DNA of 64,000 bases from Capra hircus (lineage: Eukaryota > Chordata > Mammalia > Artiodactyla > Bovidae). The notes under the pieces were generated by a model that saw only the letters and a program-made list of their open reading frames with translations, was not told the DNA's origin and did no database searches. The position numbers and the translations under genes were made by a program. Shown piece after piece: positions 34,227 through 46,969 of this stretch (position 1 is its first letter; each line of letters begins with the position of its first letter). The stretch is taken from positions 35,041,550 through 35,105,549 of the forward strand of contig NC_030817.1 in NCBI RefSeq assembly GCF_001704415.2, written 5' to 3'.

Positions 34227-34442
34227 AGAGGGTCAAGGCAACCACAAAGGAAACCCTTTGGCTTTTCAACTGTCAAGGAGCCTTGGTTCAGAAACAAATG
34301 AGGACTTCTGCTTAAGTCCTGAGCTGACTTGTAAGCTCACAAGATCACAAGTGGTCCTCCTCGTACCTTTGTGTTTTTCTGGGTACTATGTGCCCATACC
34401 TATGTGCCTGTTAAAAGACACAAGTTTTTATATCCCTCTAGG

Positions 34443-34637
34443 CAGGAAAGTGAAAGTCACTGTCACGTCCAACTCTTTGCGACCCCATAGACTCTACAGT
34501 CCATGGAATTCTCCAGGCCAGAATACTGGAGTGGGTAGCCATTCCCTTCTCTAGGGGATCTTCCCAACCCAGGGATCAAAGCCAGGTCTCCCACACTGCA
34601 GCAAAGTCTTTACCAGCTGAGCCACCAGGAATATCAA
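34443..34637 (-). mobile_element. Bov-tA SINE
   Basis: Reversed tail gtcacgtccaactctttgcg, ending at the reversed head accagctgagccaccagga. Confidence 0.9.
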
Positions 34638-35776
34638 AAATGACCTTATATAGACGCCAGAGCACCTAGATCTTTGATACCCAAAAATGTTTTTTTTTTC
34701 CTTCAAACTAAGGATGGTGCCGTGGTCTTGCCAATAAGCACCAAAATAGATCAGGTAGTGCTTCTTGCTAGCATAGTAGTTTCCCACTGTTCCACAGAGT
34801 GCCAGGGTTTCTCAGAGGGACTCCTCCAAGAGAGGAGAGGGAAAAGAGACGATCAAGAGGGTAGCACATCTCTCCCACCTCCTCAGCCAAGGCTTCTGCT
34901 TTATCTGTTTAATACATCAGGTTTTTCACCTGAGGAGGGGGTCTGGTTCTTTTAAAAGTTTGAAAACCATTATTTTAGAAGATGCCCAGGTTGTTAGAAA
35001 AAAAATCAGTATGTAGTTTGCCTTACTCATCCAAGAGAAGCAGCTGTGTATATAGCACTGTCTTGGGTTTCCAGAGTAAAGAATTTTCCTTTCTCAACAG
35101 TGAACATTAGTGACTCCTCAGCCCTCCAGGAAGAACTAGCAGCTCTGAGTGCCACAACAGCCTAATGGAGCCCCAAACAGGACAAAAACAGCAGCACTAT
35201 GCCACCACGGAAATGCTATATTATTACTTTGCTTCATGGGAATTTAACCAGCCCTCTTCATAGGAATGGTCCAACCCAGCTATTGAAAGGTTCACACAGA
35301 GTGAAGGAAGTAAAGGGACAAAAGAAGCTGAGTAAACATTGTATTTGTACTCAGAAGGCCCGTGGTGACCTCACCGCAGTCCTGCTGAGTCTAGAAAGAG
35401 GGAGAAATTAGACCCCAGGGTTGAATCATTGGTAGTCAATTCTGGATGCATCCCCAGACACAACAGCAGTCAGACACCCTGGCACCAAAGACACAACCAA
35501 GAAAATGCTAGGGAAAGACCTCTGTTTAAAAGTCTGTGATCCCAAAAGAGCCCTATAGCAAAAAGTCTTTGCCTCCAAATGCTGTAGATTTTTCTCCTCC
35601 TGGTCATGCCTGCAACATACACAGCCTGATGTGAAATGAGCCTGTACAGTTCTGATTTCATCTGTTAAGCAAGAAATGGTGTCCAAGGTAGAAGAGCAGG
35701 AGGCTTTTCCAGGAAGCACCCAGACCCCACGAACCCTTCCATGAGACCCCATAACCTGTTCTGTTCTCTGGGGACC
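34638..35776. other. Unassigned sequence
   Basis: A T10-class run at about 34690; otherwise no gene or repeat recognised. A 140-codon minus frame (35426-35848) runs partly into the BovB fragment and is not gene-like. Confidence 0.4.
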
Positions 35777-35786
35777 AGACAAGAGT

Positions 35787-35995
35787 GGTTGTTGTTCTTC
35801 AGTTGCTAAGTCATGTCTGACTCCTTGTGACCCCATGGACTGCAGCACACCAGGCTTTCCTGTCCTTCACTATCTCCTGGAGTTTCCTCAAACTCATTTC
35901 TATCGAATCAGTGATGCCATCCAACCATCTCATTCTCTGTCACCCCTTTCTCCTCCTGCCCTCAATCTTTCTCAGCATCAGGGTCATTTCCAATG
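35787..35995 (-). mobile_element. BovB LINE 3' fragment
   Basis: About 210 bp of reversed BovB 3' end. Exact 10-bp target-site duplication agacaagagt at 35777-35786 and 35996-36005. Confidence 0.93.
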
Positions 35996-36005
35996 AGACA
36001 AGAGT

Positions 36006-38337
36006 AGGTGGTCTCATTAGCCAGGGAGGAGAATGGAACATACAGTGGATGGAGAAAGAGACCCAGGGCTTGGTCAGTGGGGTCTCCGGACACCCAGCCT
36101 TCTTCTGGCTCCTAGGCTGTTTCATGGAGACACGCAAGTGCCTCGTCTATGGACTTTCGGGGACATTTTGCCTTGCCTCTACCCAAATGCCCTGCCTTTC
36201 ATCAGCCCTAATGCTTTTGCACTGATGAGCTCCTTTCAGAGCAGGCCCAGGTGACTACTGCTTCTGAAGCCAAGACAGTGTATGCCCAACCGGAGCTTCT
36301 TCAAAGAGCCCTGGGAGGGCCAGTGTAAATGACTTTTCCTCCAAGCAGTGCCTCAGAAGGTCCACAATGCACCTCTCTGCCTCAGCGTTGTCATCCCTGA
36401 AGATTTAGATGTGGAAAAGAACAGAGTTACGTGGACCATGCATGGCTGGGTTCCTTTCCCTGACCCCCAAAGAACTTTCTCCATCTTCTCTCCAATCAGA
36501 CCCAGCCCAAGGGACTCTGAAGTCATGAACTAATCCCTTCTTTCCCCAGATAAGGCAGCTTCTTTCACAGTGATATTACCAAGGCATCCGCTCATCGTTA
36601 GCTTGGAATGGATGTTCAGCAACTTTGCTCTGGGGTGGCTTTGATCTGGTATTTTCATTATAGTAGCTACATAATGAAGAATTGGGGGACATTTTATAAA
36701 TCCCCAAAACTTAAAATGTATTTTTAGAGAATTGTTGGTTCATGAAATCTTAGGTTATGTCATCATTGTGTGAGCGCCAATAAAGAGGGATCTGAAATAT
36801 GCGTCTCTGGTGACCACATGGTTTCTCATAGTTTTTCCAGAATTCATCTGCAGAGAGTCCCACAGGAATTTGGCAGTCACATCAGAGCTAGGGAGCTCAT
36901 TCAGAGTGATCAGAATGGAAAGTCATAGCTGTAACTTTCTAATATCACGAATTTTCAACAGAGATTTGCATTCCCTTGGAGGCTGAGCCATCATTTAGCT
37001 TATTAGTAAGGAATGATATTAGGCCCAGTCAGGGAAGTTTGGATCATCTTAGTTCAATAAGATTTGAAGGCTGAAGCCACAGCCACCAGTGAGAGACAAA
37101 AGAGGAAAGATGGGGCCATCAAGGCAGGACTTGGTAAGCAGCAAGGAAATGAAAGATTGTGGCAGATATTACAGTCCTCTAGTTACAAATCCCCAGTCCC
37201 AATCAAACTTGCCATGGAGATGCTGGGGATCAGGCCTTCTGGACAGAGCCCACATCTCCCACACCAAAGCCACCAGGTTCTGCTTCTTGGGCAGTCTGAT
37301 CCATGGACCAGATTATCTTCCTTTAAAACTGAATGGTCCTGGTCCTGAACACCATCCTCTAGGACAGTGACCTAGAGGAAAAGTTCAGAAGGAACTTTGC
37401 TTTGAATTCCAAAGCCCAGGTAAGATTACTCTTAGCCTGGATTTCATAGGCAAGTATTAAGAGCTAAAGTTCTATTCAGGTAGTACAATGCCAGGGCAGT
37501 GAAAACGAGGGGAAAGGACGGGAATCAATGCTTGTTGATGTCTTACTGTGCTGTCCAAATCTTAAAGAGATGCAGCCATTGCACAACGGGCGTACGTGTT
37601 CAGCCACTCTAGATATCTCTGGTCAAGCTATAAAGAGAAGAAAATATATCTGAGGACTGTCCATGAAAGGGAAGAATGGAGAGGGAATTTATCTACCGAC
37701 CTCCAGTCTTGTTGGCCAGACCGTAGCCCATTCAACTTCCCTGCATGTCTGAGTTACATCAAACGGCCCCTCCCCATTACATGGCATGATGCTCATTCAC
37801 TTCCAGAAGTCCTAGGAGCAGGCAGAGACTCTGGGCATCAGAATTGCACAGAGACTTTACAGAGTTGACCCATACTGCAACAGCTGAGGTGAAGCAACCA
37901 GCCGCATCTAGGAGGCAAGTGAGGCCAAGAGAATGAGGGGAACCTGAGATATGTCCATAAAATGACATACTAAAACCAGCTGAAGCAAACTGCTTCCCCT
38001 TGCTCCTAATTTTCAGTGTAGCTGTCATCCATCAGTTGTGGGCACATCACTGGAACTAGAGTTGAGGAAGCCTCATGGGAAGCCAGGCTCCCTGCCCCAC
38101 TGCTCTCCAGGTGACCTTCTGGAATGGAAGATGACCAGTGCCTCACTGCACCTGCTCCCCGAGACAAGCTTTCCATTCTCCATCCACAAACACATTAGTG
38201 ACCAGGTGAGATCAGGTGTGGCCCACTGGGCATCTGCGGGACTCCTCTCTGGTTCTTGGCTTGATGACACACATCAAAATGCCAGAAAGAACTGCACAAC
38301 CCCTTTCCCGTATATTGAGGCAGCACAGCATCAGGTG
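36006..38337. other. Long unassigned stretch
   Basis: 2.3 kb with no gene and no repeat that I can name, the longest such stretch in the window's middle. Open frames up to about 94 codons on plus (37064-37348, 37089-37370) overlap each other without domain signatures. A 142-codon frame at 38038-38466 runs into a MIR. If any diverged regulatory or exon sequence exists here, only cross-species alignment would show it. Confidence 0.4.
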
Positions 38338-38785
38338 GAAGGTTTTAGGTTGGGCTCTGGAAGGAGACAGCCTAGTGCAACTGGGGCCACCACTTCCCAG
38401 TTATGTAACCTCTCTCCCCATTTGCTTATACGTAAAAATGGGCATAAGTTAGGGACCTCCTCATAGAACTATTGAGGGGATGAAATGAGACATTCCCTGG
38501 CAAGTGCCTAAGCAGTCACTGGTACCCCAGTCTCAGTGTTAGTCACTCAGTCGTGTCTGACTCTTTGTGACCCCATGGATTGTAGCCCGCCAGGCTCCTC
38601 TGTCCAGGGAATTTCCCAGGCAACAATACTGGAATGGGTAGCCATTTCCTTCTCCAGGGGATCTTCTCCATCCAGAGATCGAACCCTGGTCTCCTGCATA
38701 GCAGGCAGATTCTTTACCATCTGAGCCACCAGGAAAACCCAACTGGTACCTAGAAGGCATGAAATATTAGCTTTTAATAGTTAGA
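38338..38785 (+). mobile_element. MIR SINE split by Bov-tA
   Basis: Left part: gttgggctctggaaggagac, ccacttcccagttatgtaac and 'tgaaatgagacattccctgg'. Right part after the insert: ctagaaggcatgaaatatta. Confidence 0.75.
38527..38741 (-). mobile_element. Bov-tA SINE in a MIR
   Basis: Reversed tail gttagtcactcagtcgtgtc to reversed head 'ctgagccaccaggaaaaccc'. Exact 9-bp target-site duplication actggtacc at 38518-38526 and 38742-38750. Confidence 0.95.
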
Positions 38786-40750
38786 AATTCTCTTGCCCAT
38801 TATTATTATTTTTTGCCCTCATTGCCCCAAAGTTTGATGGTAAATTGTGACTGCATTTGACCTCATCACTTACAAACCCATTTATTCCTCCTGAATAAAC
38901 TTTTTCCCTCCCCTGTTGTATTTTCAGTGTCGTGTGAAGCTGCATCTTATTTCTCCTTCCTATCAAGCTTTCCTCCTTTAACCCACCTTATCAGATTCCC
39001 ACTTTTCCAGATAAAGAAACTGACCTTTGGCTTAGTCCTGCACCCACCACGCTTCCTAGGGTAGGTGCCTGGCTGAGCGCTGACCCTTCAATGATAAGCA
39101 TTTGTAGAGGGCTGCCCACTTCATTAAAGGTGAATGCAGCCCCGCAGGACCCAGCTGTCACCATCTGGTGTGCTGGACCACAGAGCACTGAGGAGGAGCG
39201 GGAACAAAGGTTCTAGAATAATCACCCCTCAGATGCTGCAGCCTCCTAAGGCCAGCTGCCCACCCCAGCCCGCCAGCAGCCTACACCCTGCTGCGGACGT
39301 AGGAGAGAGTCACCTCCAATCATGTCCCCAGATGGGGCACTCTGTTTCCTAGGACAGCGAGTCCTAGTACTGGACAGTTTATTACTAGACATATGAAACA
39401 AATGCAGTTTCCTAGGGGCTGTAGAGTTCCATGTAACTTCCTTGGGCGCCTGAAGCTCACACTCATCTGTGTGATTAATAACAAAGACCCTCACAGCCCG
39501 GGGCGGTGGCCTCCCTGGCCCTTCCAACCGTGGACCATGGACTGATAAAAGGTGCGGGGAGTGGACGGAGTGGCCCGGGTGCTGGCAGCTGCCTCACATC
39601 CTTGCGCCTCCAGGGCGTTCAAGGGGAAGTTACCAGAGTGGGTAACTGAAAGACAAACTGCAGCAAGAGCTGCTGCCGCCCAGGACTGGAAGAAATCCTC
39701 CTGTCTCTGAATGACTGCACAGGGGCTTCTCCTCGGGGCACCTTCAGGTCCCCGTGCCCCCAGTCTCCTCTGTCATCTCGGGCCAGCGCCGGGTGCAGAC
39801 TAAGGATGGCGAATGAGCCCAGAAAGGCAGAGGAACATTGGCTGCAAACCACCCCCATGGGCTTCCGGATCAGCAGTCCCACATGGCACAGGAAGGAGGA
39901 GGAGACTGAAAGAAAGGGCCTGGCCTCCCAGTCCTTGGAAAATCTTAATCTAAAATAAAGCAAGCAAAAAAATAAATAAATGAATGAAAAAAAAGCAAGG
40001 GACGTTCAGATATGATCTGCTGTCAGTAACAGCAGTTTATTCAGGGCCCAGCTAAACCCAAGGAAGTAGGGATAGCCATTCCAGTTTCAGAGCCTGACTC
40101 AGACTGTCAGGGTATCATATTAATTATATATAACCAACTTAATTTCTGTATCTGAGCACCTCTTCTGCTGATGGTAACAAACTCATTCTTGTCAAAATTA
40201 AGTAAATGGCTATACTGGCGTCTTCTCCAGCCCCACCCTGGGCCTCTCTCAGCCCCTCTTTGTCCCTACAGGGGCCCAGAACCCTTGGAATTCTCTTTGC
40301 ACTGAGAAGGGGTAGGAGACTGCCTCCTGGATGTCCCCTAATCACCCTTCCTTCTCTACCTTTGTGGTCCCTGGGCTGCACCATAGGCAGGGAACACACA
40401 AGTCACCTGTGCTCTGGGTGGGGTCACCCAGACTTAACTGGGGTTTCCATCAACGAATTCAAAGCTGGGGCTTGGTTCTGATGGTGTGATGCTTTCTCTG
40501 AAATACTTCTTATATCAAATTCAACTTATCTCCTAACTCAAAAATCAAAACCAAAGAAACTTCTCCAAAGCCAAGAAAAGATTTATATTTGTCAGGAAGA
40601 CTGTCCTTACATATTTATTCTTTCTTTCCAGTGCCATTGTTTTTTAAGTCAATCTTATGCTCCTTCAGTTCAGTTGTTTGTTTTTTTTCGGGGGGGGGTT
40701 GTTTTTGGTGTTCCTTTTGGAACTCAAATAATAATAAGAGTATAAACAGT
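38786..40750. other. Unassigned sequence with A- and T/G-rich tracts
   Basis: No gene recognised. 39955-39996 is an AAAT/AAAG low-complexity tract. 40680-40710 is a T run followed by GGGGGGGGG. 39470-39620 is locally GC-rich but has too few CpG for an island. Confidence 0.4.
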
Positions 40751-41796
40751 GGAAATTTCTTAAAGAGATGGGAATACCAGACACCTGACCTGCCTCTTGA
40801 GAAACCTATATGCAGGTCAGGAAGCAACAGTTAGAATTGGACATGGAAAAACAGACTGGTTCCAAATAGGAAAAGGAGTACGTCAAGGCTGTATATCGTC
40901 ACCCTATTTATTTAACTTATATGCAGAGTACATCATGCAAAATGCCGGGCTGGATGAAGCACAAGTTGGAATAAAGATTGCTGGGTGAAACATCAATAAC
41001 CTCAGATACCCAGATGATACCACCCTTATGGCAGAAAGTGAAGAAGAACTAAGGAGCCTCTTGATGAGAGTGAAAGAGGAGAGTGAAAAAGTTGGCTTAA
41101 ATCTCAACATTCAAAAAAATTAGATCATGGCATCTGGTCCAGTCACTTCATGGCAAATAGATGGGGAAATAATGGAAACAATAAGAGACTTTATTTTGCA
41201 GGGCTCCAAAATCACTGCAGATGGTGACTGCAGCCATGAAATTAAAAGACGCTTTCTCCTTGGAAGTAAAGCTATGATCAACCTAGACAGAATATTAAAA
41301 AGCAGAGACATTATTTTGTCAACAAAGGTCCACCTAGTCAAAGCTATGGTTTTTCCACTAGTCATGTATGGATGTGAGTTGGACTACAAAGAAAGCTGAG
41401 CACCAAAGAATTGATGCTTTTGAACTGTGGTGTTGGAGAAGACTGTGGAGAGTCCCTTGGACTGCAAGGAGATCAAACCGGTCAATCCTAAAGGAAATCA
41501 GTCCTGAATACTCATTGGAAGGACTGATGATGAAGCTGAAACTCCAATACTTTGGTCACCTGATGCATAGAACTTACTCACTGGAAAAGACCCTGATGCT
41601 AGGAAAGATTGAAGGCGGGAGGAGAAGGGGATGACAGAGGATGAGATGGTTGGATGGCATCACCGACTTTATGGACATGAGTTTGAGCAAGCTCCTGGAG
41701 TTGGTGTTGGACAGGGAGGCCTGACGTGCTGCAGTCCATGGAGCTGCAAAGAGATAGACACAACTGAGCGACTGAACTGAACTGAACTGAACTGAA
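40751..41796 (+). pseudogene. BovB LINE, 5'-truncated, broken RT
   Basis: About 1.05 kb of BovB on plus, from gaaatttcttaaagagatgg in the RT to a (gaact)-repeat 3' end. Open segments 40797-40988, 41127-41399 and 41368-41634 lie in shifted frames. The motif C area (about 41000-41020) reads YPDD rather than YADD. Non-functional. Confidence 0.93.
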
Positions 41797-42178
41797 TAGT
41801 AGCAAAATAGTAATGATGATAATTTTCCAGTAGTAACAAGCGTTTCTCCTCTTGGCAAGGAACTACTGGCTTCACTGCCCCTCAGGCTCCATGTCCAAGT
41901 TGCTCCATGATCCAAAATGACCTATTTATGGAGTCTCCCTGCTTCCAGGCTTCTGCCCTGGGTGTTGAGCTAGTAAGAGCAAGGAAAGGAAATACCACAT
42001 TTTTAAAATAAGTAAACTTTTAGAACCTAAACAAAGTCCTTAAGGTCTTACCCCAAACCAAGCCCTTGTCCATTAAAAACAGAAATGGCCTCTTTTGTCA
42101 AAAGCTGTGACTCTCCCACAACTGTCCCCAAAGGAAATACCAGCTATAATAATGGTACCCTTCGAACTGCCATTTCTT
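41797..42178. other. Unassigned sequence
   Basis: Nothing recognised. Confidence 0.4.
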
Positions 42179-42275
42179 GGGCTTCCAAGGCAGGGGTGTA
42201 GATTCAATCTCTGGTCAGGGAACTAAGATCCCTCATGACATGCAACCAAAAAAATAAATAAAAATTTTTAAATGC
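42179..42275 (+). mobile_element. Short CHR-type SINE
   Basis: tgggcttccaaggcaggggt with B-box-like agattcaatctctggtcagg, then aactaagatccctcatgaca and an AAATAAATAAA tail. The tRNA-like head plus this tail fits the cetartiodactyl CHR family; most of the body is deleted. Confidence 0.65.
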
Positions 42276-42621
42276 CATTTCTTGTTTATTGTTCCTCTTT
42301 GTGAGATCCGTCTTACCAAGAAATAACCGAAAGAAAGTTGAGAGAGAAGATCAGAAAAGGAGCAATTAAGAATCACAGAAATATTTACCAGCCCATAAAA
42401 TCTGTAGACTTTTAGGAAAACAAACTCATGTAAGTAATGAATGATATTTTATTTCATTTTATTTCTTCACTTAAAACTTTTTATACAAGTTAAGATTTCT
42501 AACATAGATATGACACTATTACCATCCATATTCAAACTTGCTCAATTGTTCTAAAGCTGTCTTTTAGAGGCTAACTTTTCCCAATGTCAAGGATCGTGCA
42601 TCGCACTCAGCTGAAATATCT
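42276..42621. other. Unassigned sequence
   Basis: AT-rich; nothing recognised. Confidence 0.4.
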
Positions 42622-42945
42622 TGCTGTGCTGTGCTTAGTCACTGTCGTGTCCGATTCTTTGTCGCCCCATGGACTGTAGCCTTCCGGGCTCCTCTGTCCG
42701 TGGGGACTCTCCCAGAGAATACTTGAGTGTGTAGCTGTTCCCTTCTCCAGGGGATCTTCCCAACCCAGGGACTGAACGGTCTCCAACATTGCAGGCAGAT
42801 TCTTTACCATCTGAGACACCAGGGAAGCCCAATAATACTGGAGTGGGTAGCCTATCCCTTCTCTGGGGGCTCTTCCCCACCCAGGAATTGAACTGGGGTC
42901 TCCTATATTGCAGGAGGATTCTTTACCAGCTGAGATAGTTCTCAT
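42622..42945 (-). mobile_element. Bov-tA SINE with duplicated tRNA-like head
   Basis: Reversed Bov-A tail and first head end at 'accagggaagccc' (about 42830). A second head follows at once (aataatactggagtgggtag to ctttaccagctgagata). This is the dimeric-head arrangement known from some Bov-tA subfamilies. Confidence 0.85.
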
Positions 42946-42947
42946 TT

Positions 42948-43645
42948 TAGTTCTCATGATAATTCTCATGTCACCAGGTCTGGGATATTTCTCATTTCAT
43001 CTTTTATGACATTGAATTTGTGAAGAATTCAGGCCAGTTGTTTTGTAGAATGTCCTCAAATTTGGCTGTGTTTGATGGTTTCTTCATGATTAGATTCAGA
43101 CTAAATATTTTTGGCAAGAATCCCACACAGGTGTTGGTCCTCGTGTGTCACGCCAGGGGCCATGATGTCAATTTATCCATTACTGTTGATGCTAATGTTG
43201 ATCATTTAGCTAAGGTGGTGTCTGCCAGATTTCTCCTTCATAAGGGACCTTTGCCCCTTTGTAATTAGAAAGCAATCTAGGAGATGATACTTAGAAACTG
43301 TGAATACCCTCTGCCTCATCAACCTTTCACCCAATGGTTTTAGCATCCATTAAAAATTCTTACCTGAGTTAGTTTTTACTGCAGTGGCTGAAAAATGATG
43401 AGTTTTGTAATTCTGACTTTCCTCTGTATTTATTCATTTACATTCTTCTACAAAGAAGGGATTTTTCTTCTCCTTCCCTTTTTCATTCAGTATAAATATG
43501 GCCTGGTAGATTATTTATTTAATGTAACGTGTTATTATCCATTACTGTCATCATTACTCTGATTATTACTTTCATGTTGTCCCATATCTGGTTAGGAGAG
43601 CCTGCTCAAGCAAATCCTGTGTCTTTTGACATGGCCTGTTCAGTT
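42948..43645. mobile_element. Ancient L1M 3' region
   Basis: ttcaggccagttgttttgta, gatttcttcatgattagatt-like sequence, 'gtggtgtctgccagatttct' and ccattactgtcatcattact are familiar old L1M 3' UTR blocks in consistent order. The 82- and 86-codon frames inside are chance. Confidence 0.7.
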
Positions 43646-45204
43646 GTGAACACATTTCAGTGGTATTTAGAAGGAAAGATAGAGACCAAGGGAAATGTGG
43701 AGGAAGAAAGCCATGAAGACCTGGGCAAGAGGACAGCCCTGGCCCCAGCGGCAGTTTTTTTCAAGTCAAAGCGGAGATCTCATCTTTAGCCTCAGCCTCC
43801 ATGTCCACCCCTGGGGGTCAGGAGCCACAGGGACAGGCCTTATAATAGTTGACGTGCATGGTAAGTCTTGTGGGAAGAACTCAGGATATGTCCATTGATA
43901 GGTTCAAAAATATTAGGTTATGCCTGGCAAATACCCTATTTTCCAAAGGATGTAGGGTTTGTCTGAAGGGAGGGGAGTTGAGCACCATTGACTGGCCCTT
44001 GGTTGTTAAAGGAGAATAGTTGTTCACAAGTCGAATGGGATGGGGGTGGGGGGAAAGGCTACTCTCCCCACCTCCAGCCAGTCCTGAAGGTGAGAGTGGG
44101 CAACGGGGGTGGTGGTAAACTGTCACACCTAGAAGTTCAAGCAGCACTGCTCTGGGCTCCTTCTAGCAGGTAGTGAGACAGGTTAGGAGAGCCCTTCTTC
44201 CTTTTGGCAATAGAGGTCCATATAGCTTTCCCACGAAGGATCTTCCCCTGGCAGAACAGTGCAGACACTGCAGGGAGAGACGTCTTCATAAGTACCTGGG
44301 GACTGACTCCCAGAAATATTTGAAGTGGGAGAGATGGTGGACTATTTGAGTAATTCTGCAGAGGCAAGAGCTAGATTAACGTAATGAAGTAGATAATACT
44401 ACACCTGAATGGTAGCCTTGGAAGTTATCGTTACTCCTGGTGTTCATTACAGTGGTGTTCTGTGTCTCAAAGTCAACTAGCTCATGAGCAGTATTCATAG
44501 GGCTTGAACTGCTAGTCCACCATTTTTCCCTTTCTAAAAGGGAAACGAAGAATTCTAGAAGAATGGAAAGAGAAGAGAACAAATCATGATAGAAGAAGCA
44601 CAAGGATGGCAATGAACTAGAAATAGTCATGGAAAGTTCCGCATGCAATAAGCAAGCAGACTAGCCTGGAAGAGCACATTTAAGTGGATGAGAATAGTCA
44701 GGAGCATGCCTCACTAGCTCTGCTTCACATGACCAACAAACATGGTCTGCAGAGGAATGAAGAAAGGGGAAACTAATCCTTAAGGAAAACAGAGGTGATC
44801 ACAGAGGAACAAGGCAAGAAGCCAGAGAACAATGAGGGTCAATGCTTAGCCCTTAGCATCTTCCATTCATTTGCTGGGCAACACCCACTATTCAAAAGTA
44901 TTGATGAGAGAATAAGATGCCTTCATGGAAACACTTCAATGGAAGCACAAGGTCAAATCTGTATGAGAAAGGCAGTCAGTGCCTAGCACAAGTCTTTGCT
45001 TTTCTATTTTAAATCTCTGAGCCTCAATTACAAGAAAAATACACTTCCCTTCCAAGACGAAGTTTGCTTATATGCATTGTCTATTGCCTCCCCCTAGTGA
45101 TTACATGTGAGATGTGCACTAACTCTCTTTCATCATGAAAAATCAAATGACCCAATGATAATACTGCCTCTTTATACTTGTACGATATCGCAGGTCCTCA
45201 GAAT
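43646..45204. other. Unassigned sequence
   Basis: 1.5 kb without gene or named repeat. 44036-44060 is a G-rich stretch (gggatgggggtggggggaa). Confidence 0.4.
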
Positions 45205-45275
45205 GCTTTTCGGTATTCTGACAACAGTCCCATGAAACAGGCAAAATGTGTTCCATCACTAAATCGCCTCATGCT
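45205..45275 (-). mobile_element. MIR-like fragment
   Basis: attctgacaacagtcccatg followed by aaacaggcaaaatgtg resembles antisense MIR 3' sequence. Short. Confidence 0.45.
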
Positions 45276-45319
45276 CACATTGCTTTGGAACTTCTTAATC
45301 AAAACCTAGGTGTTTGGAG

Positions 45320-45525
45320 TGAGACCTGCACTTGAAGTTCGGTGCTGCCGTGCACCCCTTTGTGATGTCCAGCCATGGGCTTAAACTCAGTGCCTCCATT
45401 TCCAGATGTGTGAAAGGAGGTGAGACTTCACACATCAGAGAGATGCAGTGAGGACTCGGTGAGCCACACTTATGCAGGCTTGAGCATTGTGTCCGGCACA
45501 CAGGTAAGGCCTGTAAAAGTGCTAT
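45320..45525 (+). mobile_element. MIR SINE (diverged)
   Basis: cagtgcctccatttccagat, gcagtgaggactcggtgagc and gagcattgtgtccggcacac follow the MIR core and 3' half. Confidence 0.6.
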
Positions 45526-45554
45526 GGCTGCTGCTGCCGCTGCTGTTTAAAGCA

Positions 45555-45700
45555 TCTTTTTTTTTCAAACTTTAAACTTTTAATTTTGTTTTGGGGTATA
45601 GCTGATTAACAGTGTTGTGATAGTTTCAGGTGAACAGCAAAGGGACTCAGCCATACATATACACATACCCATTCTCCCCCAAACCTCCCTCCCAGCCTTA
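45555..45700 (-). mobile_element. Ruminant-type L1 3' end
   Basis: Starts with a T run (45557-45565) then ggggtatagctgattaacag, gatagtttcaggtgaacagc and ccatacatatacacataccc: antisense L1 3' UTR, 5'-truncated to about 145 bp. Confidence 0.82.
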
Positions 45701-46969
45701 AGAGCATCTTTGAGGAGAGGTTTTAACTGCCTTAGCAACCCATTCATGGTTTTTGAACCTACTGGGAGGCACCCTACTGAAAAACATGCCATTGTAATTA
45801 CTTAATTCTATTTTATTTTGCTCAGTTTTCTGTTGTTTCTCCCTTTTTAAGTTCGCTTCAGGCTTGTCATACAGTTCACATCTAAAGGACAAGAGTCCTG
45901 GCATCTCTCAGCTTAGGCCTCAAGCCCAGTGCCCCATGCAAACCCAGAGGACACCCTTTCCTGAGGCTCCCTGGATCCTGTGAAGGAGCATGTGCCCAGC
46001 TCTGGGTACCCAGCACAGCCAGAAGAGCATGTGCAGACCAGGCTGTGTTCAGCATGGATTCTCTTCCTCAAAAGACTTTATCCCCTGCTGGCTAAAAAGG
46101 AACCAGTGGTCATGATAAAGGGCAGAAAAATCCATAGGGAACTCTTTAAGCCTCTAAATCAGACTTATTACCAGGCACACACACATAGAGAGTTTCAGAG
46201 CAATTACAGGCTCATGAGATCCGTTCAGGGATGATAGGAAGTAATTCCTGTAGTCAGCTACCCAAAATAGCTCCAGCACCTCGACTGAGCAGATGTCAGG
46301 ATGAAGAGCAAACAGCTTGTTCCTGAGAAAACACCTTTGACACAACCGGAGTCACACAGGCAGCCCCTGGAACAAGCGTTAGCCTCTGTCTCCACTCCAT
46401 AGAGGAGTCAAGAGTCAAGATTCCACCAGGTCCTTTAGGGTCTTATGAGATAAATGAGGGAGAAAGTGAAATCTGCGACTACACAGACTTCTTTACTCAT
46501 GTGCCTCCTTCCTGTTGCTGAAGAAAACGCCACCTTTGCCACCTCCGAGGTGCAAAGGTTTGGACTTCTTTTTACTGTGCAGTAGGAAGGTGCTCTCCAG
46601 AATTCGTGTTCTGGGATATGAGCCATTGGGCACACAGCTAAGTCTGTGCTAGCTTCCCTGCACTGAGGCTAGAGAACCTGTACTCCAGTCTCTAAAGGGG
46701 AAGCAGGAGACGCCATCGTGGTCTCAGTTCTTCAGAGCTTCCAGTAGGTCCTGCAAGCCCATGCCAAAATCTGTAACAAACCAAGGACCTAGTCTGCCGA
46801 CCTACCTCCGGAGCCAGGGACCCTTGGGAATCAGAGCCCATCATATTTGTACACAACAAATATGTTAGATTGAACTGAAGGGCTCTATTCATGTGTATTG
46901 GGCAGGGGGAAACCCTAAAGGATGCAGGACCAAAAAGTTATAGCTCTTCCTTTAGGAGACAAACATTCT
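45701..46969. other. Unassigned sequence
   Basis: No gene or named repeat recognised. Confidence 0.4.

Noticed and set aside
45087..45100. CTCF-like motif on minus (tcactagggggagg)
   Set aside because: Only 12 of 14 positions fit, including a mismatch in the invariant GGC; likely chance.
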